This document shows, one piece after another, positions 60,686 to 64,000 of a DNA stretch of 64,000 bases (position 1 is its first letter; each line of letters begins with the position of its first letter). The notes below the pieces were generated by a model. It searched no databases. It was not told the origin of the DNA and was given only the letters and a program-made list of their open reading frames with translations. Position numbers and translations under genes: made by a program. Origin of the DNA: WLMZ01 sp043753895 (GTDB taxonomy: Bacteria > Actinomycetota > Acidimicrobiia > Acidimicrobiales > Ilumatobacteraceae); NCBI GenBank assembly GCA_043753895.1, contig JAYUWK010000052.1, positions 124,001 through 188,000 of the forward strand. The letters are read 5' to 3'.

Positions 60686-61549
60686 TCAGAGCTTGAACAG
60701 TTCCGCGGCGTTGTCACGCAGGAAGCGCGGCCAGACATGGTCGCGGAACGGCACGTCGCGCAGCTCGGCCACGATTCGATCGAGCGACAGACCCATTGGG
60801 TAGTAGCCCGCGTACAGCACCTTGTTTACCCCACGCGAGTTGGCATAATCCACGATCTCGCGCGGGAAGTACTTCGGGGCGAAGGCGCTTGTCATGTAGT
60901 AGAGCCCCGGCCATTTGAGCATCAGCTTCACGGCGAGTTCCTGCCACGGCTCGCCACCGTGACGCATCACGATTCGCAGCTCAGGAAAGTCGTAGCAGAC
61001 CTGATCGAAATGCTCGACGTGTTGGCACAGCATCGGCACACGCGGCCCGGGAACGCCAGCATTGATGATGATGGGTAGATCGAGGTCGATGCAGGCGGCA
61101 TACAGCGGGTAATACCGACGATCACTCACCGGCACCTGCGGCAAACAGCCTGCGGGAAACGAGGTGACTGCCTTGACGCCCCACTCCGCGTGCGCAGTGC
61201 GGATGCGGCGAACTGCACCCATGATGTCGTTTGGGTCAGCATCGACACACGGGATGATGCGACCCGGATGGTCGTGCAGGGCTTGCACGGACTCGGCCGA
61301 TCCCATGTGCACCATGCCGCGCGCAACGCCGCATCGATCCATGTCGGCGATCAGCATCGCAATCGTGTCAGTGTGCTCATCGACATCGGACGGCACCTCG
61401 GTGAACATGTACTGAGCCGGCATGGCCATCGACTTCGATTCCGTGTCCTTCACGGCACCGGCGAGGAAGTGGTAGTGATCGGCTGCGTTCTTCTTCGGGA
61501 ACCCGATCATCAGGTCGATGATGCCGATGTCGTCGATGGGATGGCTCAT
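60686..61549 (-). CDS. Amidohydrolase-2 family protein
   Basis: 287 residues from ATG 61549; upstream open frame is not conserved. LPIIINAGVPGPR, LRIVMRHGGEPWQELAVKLM (conserved His and Glu) and NKVLYAGYYPMGLSLDRIV are the TIM-barrel features; the usual WGSDYPH motif is replaced by YAGYYPM, and the N-terminal metal motif is weak (GIIDLMIGFP). The protein is shorter than those at 40389 and 43544. Loss of metal ligands suggests altered catalysis. Diverges from the YbaK gene by 39 bases. Confidence 0.75.
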   Translation of the reverse strand: MSHPIDDIGIIDLMIGFPKKNAADHYHFLAGAVKDTESKSMAMPAQYMFTEVPSDVDEHTDTIAMLIADMDRCGVARGMVHMGSAESVQALHDHPGRIIPCVDADPNDIMGAVRRIRTAHAEWGVKAVTSFPAGCLPQVPVSDRRYYPLYAACIDLDLPIIINAGVPGPRVPMLCQHVEHFDQVCYDFPELRIVMRHGGEPWQELAVKLMLKWPGLYYMTSAFAPKYFPREIVDYANSRGVNKVLYAGYYPMGLSLDRIVAELRDVPFRDHVWPRFLRDNAAELFKL

Positions 61550-61588
61550 GGGCGCACCATAGATGCGACGTTCGCTACGTTGGGAACC

Positions 61589-62170
61589 GTGACAGCAGGG
61601 TCGTCTCGCGAACACGACAAAGCCGGTGCCGCGCGACTCGTTGCTGGCTCGAAGGGAGCCACTCCCGCCATGCTCGTGTTGCAGCAGTTCGGCGTGTCGT
61701 TCGCAGTACACGAGTTCGCGCACGACCCCGCCGAGCGACACTACGGAAAGGCGGCCGCCGACGCGCTGGGCGTCGAGGAGGAGCGGGTGTTCAAGACCCT
61801 GCTCGCGTCGCTCGACAGCGTCGCAACGGTGACGGGTCCGGATGGAGTGAGCATCGTCGCCAACACCGCCGTCGGCATCGTGCCCGTGAGCGGTCAGCTG
61901 TCCCTCAAGGAACTTGCAGCGGCGGCCGGGGTGAAGCGCGCCGAGATGTGCGACCCCCTGGTCGCGCAACGTCTCACGGGTTACGTGGTAGGCGGAATCA
62001 GCCCGTTCGGGCAGCGCAAGCCGCTACCCACCGTCATCGACGAAACCTGTCAGCTGTTCGACACGATCTTTGTCAGCGGAGGCAAGCGCGGCCTCGACAT
62101 CGAGATCGCCCCCGACGACCTCATCGCCGTGCTCCACGCAGTTGTGGCCCCCATCGGCACCGCACTCTGA
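61589..62170 (+). CDS. ybaK: YbaK/EbsC-type Cys-tRNA(Pro) deacylase
   Basis: 193 residues from GTG 61589, seven bases behind a TACGTT -10 box (61576-61581), hence likely leaderless. ATPAMLVLQQFGVSFAVHEF opens the core; EERVFKTLLA carries Lys69, the residue needed in YbaK; GYVVGGISPFGQRKPLP and VSGGKRGLDIEIAPDDL are the closing motifs. Hydrolyses mischarged Cys-tRNA(Pro). The first 20 residues are an unusual polar extension. Confidence 0.92.
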   Translation: MTAGSSREHDKAGAARLVAGSKGATPAMLVLQQFGVSFAVHEFAHDPAERHYGKAAADALGVEEERVFKTLLASLDSVATVTGPDGVSIVANTAVGIVPVSGQLSLKELAAAAGVKRAEMCDPLVAQRLTGYVVGGISPFGQRKPLPTVIDETCQLFDTIFVSGGKRGLDIEIAPDDLIAVLHAVVAPIGTAL

Positions 62171-62191
62171 GCTCGGTTCGGGCGGTGACCA

Positions 62192-63109
62192 CTAGTCGCT
62201 GAGCATTCGTCGACGACTCGCCTCGCGTCGCCGAAGCGCCTCGATACGTGCCACGCGGCTGCGCGCCGAGGGATGCGTGACGACGAGGTTGCCGCGCGAG
62301 GAACCACCGTGGTCGTTCCGCTCGTTGGCAACGACACGCCGCAGCGCCGTCGCGAGCTCGCGACCGAATCCCATCTCGACGGCACGCCGATCTGCTTCGA
62401 ACTCGGAGCCTTTCCCGATGCGATTCGCGAGTCGGTTACTCATCATCAACGCCGCCAGGAACACCCACGCCACCGCGTTGAGGACTCCGCTGATCACGCG
62501 ACCTACCGCCGTGAGCGCCGACGAATGACTGACGAAGCTCCGCGTCGCCGCGACAGCCACGTTCTGCAGGAAGAAACCAACACGCGCCAGCAGAAAAATC
62601 GGCAGGCTGAGCCATTGTCGAACTGTGAGAGCGATGGTGTGCAGGCCGAGGTGGTGAGCGACCTCATGAGCGAGGACGCCAGCCATCTCGTCGCGTGGCA
62701 AGGCTTCGATCGCGTACGAGGTGACCACGAGGAGACTGCCCCCGCAAGCGAAAGCGTTCAATTCGTCAGAAGGCAAGACTGCGAGCGCGAACCGACGCGG
62801 CGACATACCAATTTGTTGAGCGACGCTGCGCCAGGCGGGCTCGAGCCGCCGGGCCTGATCGGGGGTGGCACGATGAGCACCGAGCATGCGCATGACCAGC
62901 ACGTTCTGCAGCGGCCGCCAGAACATCACCACGACCGCAAGGAGATGCACCACGGCGAACTGCCACAAGGGAATCTGCCACCAGAGGTGGACGGGCAACC
63001 AGAACACCGCCAACGACAGCAACCACATCGGCAAGATCGCGACGATGGGCAGCACCGCGGTCAGCGCTGACCGCTCGACGGAACGATCGGCACCGCGGTT
63101 GCCGTTCAT
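62192..63109 (-). CDS. M48-family membrane metalloprotease (HtpX-like)
   Basis: 305 residues from ATG 63109. Two membrane helices near residues 18-70 precede the protease domain with LAHEVAHHLGLH (zinc ligands His148 and His152, catalytic Glu149); a third ligand Glu is in GKGSEFEADRRAVEMG; two more hydrophobic segments lie between. HPSARSRVARIEALRRRE ends the protein. Membrane protein quality control is the family role. Confidence 0.88.
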   Translation of the reverse strand: MNGNRGADRSVERSALTAVLPIVAILPMWLLSLAVFWLPVHLWWQIPLWQFAVVHLLAVVVMFWRPLQNVLVMRMLGAHRATPDQARRLEPAWRSVAQQIGMSPRRFALAVLPSDELNAFACGGSLLVVTSYAIEALPRDEMAGVLAHEVAHHLGLHTIALTVRQWLSLPIFLLARVGFFLQNVAVAATRSFVSHSSALTAVGRVISGVLNAVAWVFLAALMMSNRLANRIGKGSEFEADRRAVEMGFGRELATALRRVVANERNDHGGSSRGNLVVTHPSARSRVARIEALRRREASRRRMLSD

Positions 63110-63366
63110 ACCGCTCGCTCGAGTTGGAGGATGTGGTGCGCACTCACCCGCTTTCAATCTAGCCCTGGCAATCTCGGCCGTGAATCGCCGATCCAGCCCG
63201 TGACCACCCTCGGTGAGCATCTCCGGCGTAGTGTCAAGGTTGAGGAAAGATCCGCAGCCATCCGTGCACGGATTTCAAGACTTTACTAATCTGATGGCCT
63301 TGCTCGGACTCACCACCGAGCCAGCGGCTGGACCAACGTCGATTCGTTGCGGGAAGGAGGTGCGGG

Positions 63367-64000
63367 ATGACTCTGGATGTCAGCACCGAGTACACGCGCA
63401 CCGAACCTGACTCCGTTCGCGACCTTCTCGATCGCGCCAAAGGCCTCGAACAAGCCGACCCTGCTGCAACCCGCGCTCTCGTTCAACAGGCCCGGGTTCT
63501 GGCGCACTCCCAAGGCGACGAGGCCGGCGAGGCGGAAGCGTTCTACCGGCTTGCCAGCTTGGCGTATTACAGCGGGCACGCTGATGAGGCGTTTGGCGTG
63601 GCGGTCGATTCACGTGATCTCGCTCGCAAAGCCGGAGCTGTTGTAATCGAGGTGTACGCGCTGAACCTCATGGGTGTTGTTCACTTCGACGCCGGTAACC
63701 ACAGCGAAGCCCTGGCGTGCTGTCTGCGTGCGCTCGAGCAATACCGCACCACCGATCATCGAGTCGACGAAGGCGGTTTGCTCAACACCGTTGCGTCCAT
63801 CCATCATTCGCTCGGCGACACCGACCGCGCCATCGTCACCTACGAAGCGGCGCTCACCGCCAACCGCCACTTGGCCCGTCCTGAGGTCGATGCGATCACG
63901 CTCACGAACATGGCCGAGCTACGCGCCCAGCGCAATGAGTACTTCCTGGCGGCGAGCCTCGGCGAGTCGGCGCTCGAGCTTTCTCGCGCTCACGCGCCCA
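63367..64000 (+). CDS. TPR-repeat protein (partial, 3' end outside window)
   Basis: Starts at ATG 63367 behind GGAGG (63355-63359) and stays open to the window edge, giving 211 residues. Helical repeats of the tetratricopeptide type are clear: EAFYRLASLAYYSGHADEAF, NLMGVVHFDAGNHSEAL, NTVASIHHSLGDTDRAIVTY and NMAELRAQRNEYFLAA. In actinobacteria such N-terminal TPR arrays often precede GGDEF, adenylate cyclase or LuxR domains, but the C-terminus is not seen. Confidence 0.82.
   Translation, partial: MTLDVSTEYTRTEPDSVRDLLDRAKGLEQADPAATRALVQQARVLAHSQGDEAGEAEAFYRLASLAYYSGHADEAFGVAVDSRDLARKAGAVVIEVYALNLMGVVHFDAGNHSEALACCLRALEQYRTTDHRVDEGGLLNTVASIHHSLGDTDRAIVTYEAALTANRHLARPEVDAITLTNMAELRAQRNEYFLAASLGESALELSRAHAP

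Overview
The window is a gene-dense, GC-rich chromosomal segment of an actinobacterium. Three signs point there. First, the enzyme set: two mycothiol-dependent maleylpyruvate isomerase-like proteins, a Ddn-like F420 oxidoreductase, the actinobacterial type of phosphoserine aminotransferase, a PAC2 protein and inositol-3-phosphate synthase. Second, many genes overlap by 1-4 bases (ATGA, GTGA, TGATG). Third, TANNNT -10 elements often lie 6-9 bases before the start codon, which suggests leaderless mRNAs. An acidimicrobial lineage is my best guess, but no marker gene proves it. I see no prophage, insertion sequence, CRISPR array, rRNA or tRNA; the segment reads as core chromosome.

Layout. 1-3.4 kb: tail of a thioesterase-like gene, two small lipoproteins, a PAP2 membrane enzyme and a GT-C glycosyltransferase. 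3.4-8.8 kb: an SDR divergent from dxs, then hisN and a D-aminoacylase-type amidohydrolase. 8.8-13.5 kb: an MDMPI-fold protein, an NfuA-like Fe-S protein, an SDR, a CDF metal transporter, an EamA transporter and a Ddn-like protein. 13.5-17.6 kb: a thiamine salvage operon thiN-thiB-thiP-thiQ behind a TPP riboswitch. 17.6-20.1 kb: surE, a Gfo/Idh/MocA oxidoreductase and a GNAT acetyltransferase. 20.1-22.7 kb: a WXG100-like protein translationally coupled to an unrecognised 608-residue protein, followed by a wrecked VapBC-type toxin-antitoxin pair. 22.9-27.7 kb: a CopC-CopD fusion, a second MDMPI protein, gnd and zwf. 27.7-33.6 kb: B12 uptake (btuFCD, behind a cobalamin riboswitch) divergent from B12 salvage/assembly (cobO-cobU-cobT-cobS).

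33.8-38.9 kb: a TPP enzyme, an aspartate-type aminotransferase divergent from serC, and a PAC2 protein. 39-44.8 kb: metY with a probable operator, then a catabolic-looking set of two amidohydrolase-2 proteins, an SDR and an acetoacetate decarboxylase-like protein. 45-48.6 kb: ilvB-ilvN-ilvC behind a leader-peptide attenuator. 48.7-54 kb: a biotinyl-carboxyltransferase fusion, a TrpB2-type tryptophan synthase beta chain, ino1 and a PLP dehydratase. 54.4-64 kb: 5-formyl-THF cyclo-ligase, flavin reductase, a DUF3054 membrane protein, an acetolactate-synthase-like enzyme, ilvD, a second dehydratase, a third amidohydrolase, a YbaK deacylase, an M48 protease and the start of a TPR protein.

How it works together. 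Branched-chain amino acid synthesis (ilvBNC, ilvD), NADPH supply (gnd, zwf), isoprenoid entry (dxs), inositol supply (ino1) and serine and methionine synthesis form a biosynthetic core. Thiamine and B12 are handled as salvage modules under riboswitch control.

The most unusual features are: many short tandem duplications (11-53 bp units, 2-4 copies) placed at gene junctions, some copying stop or start codons; a 53-bp duplication that creates a 17-codon upstream ORF before an SDR; the WXG100-like/608-residue gene pair; and the fused VapBC remnant with an apparently intact leaderless promoter-operator.
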